From: Candidatus Opimibacter skivensis
GTDB lineage: Bacteria; Bacteroidota; Bacteroidia; Chitinophagales; Saprospiraceae
Reading direction: 5' to 3'
DNA length: 64,000 nt
Assembly: GCA_016722045.1 (NCBI GenBank)
Contig: JADKGY010000001.1
Location: forward strand, 930,001-994,000
Part shown: piece by piece, positions 62,969 through 64,000 of the stretch
Layout: each line of letters starts with the position of its first letter
Position numbering within the stretch: the first letter of the stretch is position 1
Translations under genes and position numbers: made by a program
Notes under the pieces: generated by a model
Databases searched by the model: none
What the model saw: only the letters and a program-made list of their open reading frames with translations
What the model was told of the DNA's origin: nothing

Positions 62969-63042
62969 TCGGGATACCAGGATTTGAACCTGGGACCCCC
63001 TGTTCCCAAAACAGGTGCGCTACCGGACTGCGCTACATCCCG
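62969..63042 (-). tRNA. tRNA-Pro (anticodon UGG)
   Basis: 74 nt. Acceptor CGGGATG/TATCCCG, anticodon stem CCTGT/ACAGG with loop TTTGGGA (anticodon TGG), T-arm CCAGGTTCAAATCCTGG. Discriminator A; no encoded CCA. Confidence 0.95.
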
Positions 63043-63130
63043 AAATAAGTTGGAGTTTCAGTGTGGGTGTGGGTGTGGATATGATTTTTACTCCAAACTC
63101 ACACTCAAACCCTTACTCAAACTCTTAAGC

Positions 63131-63218
63131 GGTGAGGGAGAGATTCGAACTCTCGGTACATGTTTCCACGTACGACGGTTTAGCAAACCGTTGGTTTAAG
63201 CCACTCACCCACCTCACC
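63131..63218 (-). tRNA. tRNA-Ser (anticodon GCU)
   Basis: 88 nt with the long variable arm of class II tRNAs (GTACGTGGAAACATGTAC hairpin). Acceptor GGTGAGG/CCTCACC, anticodon stem ACGGT/ACCGT with loop TTGCTAA (GCT), T-arm GAGAGTTCGAATCTCTC. Confidence 0.95.
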
Positions 63219-63310
63219 TCAAAATTTTTACACCTTAAGAATCAAGTGTTTAGGTCGAATCCTCCGATCAAAAACATTTTCAGTCAACGACTGTCCTACT
63301 TTAGGAGGGG

Positions 63311-63318
63311 CAAATATA
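63311..63318 (-). promoter_or_regulatory. -7 element TATATTTG upstream of tRNA-Ser
   Basis: Minus-strand TATATTTG followed by CCCCTCC, about 93 nt before tRNA-Ser; TTTG lies 13 nt upstream. Same flanks as the promoter at 10438. Confidence 0.5.
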
Positions 63319-63399
63319 GAAAATCTATTCTCAAAGCGAAGGTTTGCCATAGTTTTGACGATTAATACCTTTACTTCTCAACAAATCTTCACGTAAGAT

Positions 63400-64000
63400 A
63401 TGACTCAACAGACTGTCCTCCATAAAACCCGATTATACACGATTATCTTATGTGCCTCTATGGCTATTATGGTTTCATGCAGTACAAAAAAAGAAAAACA
63501 GGCAGAAGTTATCAAAGAAGTCAAGCCCAACACGGAAATCGTAAATCCTATGAAGGATTCAATGTCAAGGCAGACACTTACTCATCAGCCATCTGCCATC
63601 CCTATACCTCCCCGGAACGAACCTTCAAGACCAAAGGAACTTGAAGTAATCATCCCACTCAAACCAAAAATTTGCGATATCAATCTCAAACTTATCGCCA
63701 GTCCGAAAAACGGTCAGAAAATTTATTACGTCACCGGTTTGATTCCCGGAGAATTCAAATGTTGGGTGGATCTGGAAAATGCAAGTTTGAAAATATGTAA
63801 TGGCAGTCCTTCTGTGCTGTATTTTGTTGATATACCTAATCCAAAAGTTACTCCTACTCCACCCCATTTTCTTGATGCAAGTACTCTTGCCACAAACGGT
63901 GTAGGGCTATTTGAATACAACGGTTCAAATTGGACTATGAGAGGCGCTGGCATCTGGAAAAGAAAGGATAAAGGATACGGATACTATAATACAGATAACG
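63400..64000 (+). CDS. lipoprotein, 3'-truncated by the window
   Basis: Open frame from ATG 63400 to the window end (200 codons, no stop). Signal with lipobox MVSC near residue 28, then a charged and Pro-rich linker (KKEKQAEVIKEVKPN, PSAIPIPPRNEPSRPKE), then a beta-rich domain (IYYVTGLIPGEFKCWVDLEN, SPSVLYFVDIPNP, GVGLFEYNGSNWTM). Family not recognised. A TAGTTTTG element lies at 63350-63357. Confidence 0.75.
   Translation, partial: MTQQTVLHKTRLYTIILCASMAIMVSCSTKKEKQAEVIKEVKPNTEIVNPMKDSMSRQTLTHQPSAIPIPPRNEPSRPKELEVIIPLKPKICDINLKLIASPKNGQKIYYVTGLIPGEFKCWVDLENASLKICNGSPSVLYFVDIPNPKVTPTPPHFLDASTLATNGVGLFEYNGSNWTMRGAGIWKRKDKGYGYYNTDN

Noticed and set aside
62867..63042. attL/attR of an integrated element at tRNA-Pro
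   Set aside because: The shared segments are only about 100 nt apart, with a terminator and no integrase or cargo between them.
63450..63644. Plus-strand frame MCLYGYYGFMQYKKRKTG
   Set aside because: Out-of-frame shadow of the lipoprotein starting at ATG 63400, whose frame runs open to the window end.

Overview
The window reads as a chromosome segment of a Bacteroidota bacterium, most likely Saprospirales/Chitinophagales-like. The evidence is two secreted proteins with type IX secretion (T9SS) C-terminal sorting domains, TAnnTTTG promoter elements close to start codons instead of strong Shine-Dalgarno sites, many short-signal lipoproteins, and typical Bacteroidota gene neighbourhoods (folK next to a deoxynucleoside kinase, parA-parB-DUF5683, DUF3822-rsmD, DUF4249, unpaired M16 peptidases).

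Layout. 1-13.9 kb: a 5'-truncated rRNA m5C methyltransferase, folK, a frameshifted deoxynucleoside kinase, a damaged small gene, a large Asp-box/sortilin-like secreted protein, purL, a TlpA-like lipoprotein, a small nuclease-fold protein, an outer-membrane-protein relic, an FMN reductase and parAB. 13.9-29.7 kb: DUF5683 protein, two tandem EF-hand/dockerin-like lipoproteins, glnS, argS, rsmD, DUF3822, tsaD, dnaK, DUF4249 lipoprotein, panB, mltG, an OmpA/TSP3 protein and a one-domain asparaginase. 29.8-37 kb: large secreted surface proteins (T9SS cargo, tail-fibre-like). 37-51.2 kb: the accessory core. It holds a five-gene CsgG/lipoprotein operon, then two paralogous secreted TPR-CHAT proteases flanking a sigma factor/membrane partner pair and an amidase lipoprotein. 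51.4-64 kb: M16 peptidase pair, IscA-type protein, split 5'-nucleotidase, dnaA, a glycosyltransferase, a CBS protein, a TlpA-like lipoprotein, a tRNA-Pro with a nearby tRNA-like remnant, tRNA-Ser and a 3'-truncated lipoprotein.

Most interesting part: 41.3-51.2 kb. The two TPR-CHAT genes each carry, about 75 nt before the start codon, the same 11-bp hairpin with one compensated base pair and a 12-nt loop. A GGTAACC-N7/8-GAA(AA)TTTTC element occurs upstream of the first CHAT gene and twice upstream of the sigma operon. This suggests a small regulon in which the sigma factor controls itself, an amidase and the CHAT proteases. That is inference from the sequence.

A second theme is intergenic: short-period arrays (7, 8, 12 or 14 nt) that begin at or overlap stop codons and, in most cases, repeat a stop triplet every period; a cluster of three hairpins with identical TTC triloops; and a family of long terminators sharing an ACGGAC core. 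Several frameshifts (about 1.97, 2.97 and 10.5-10.6 kb) may be real decay or assembly errors.
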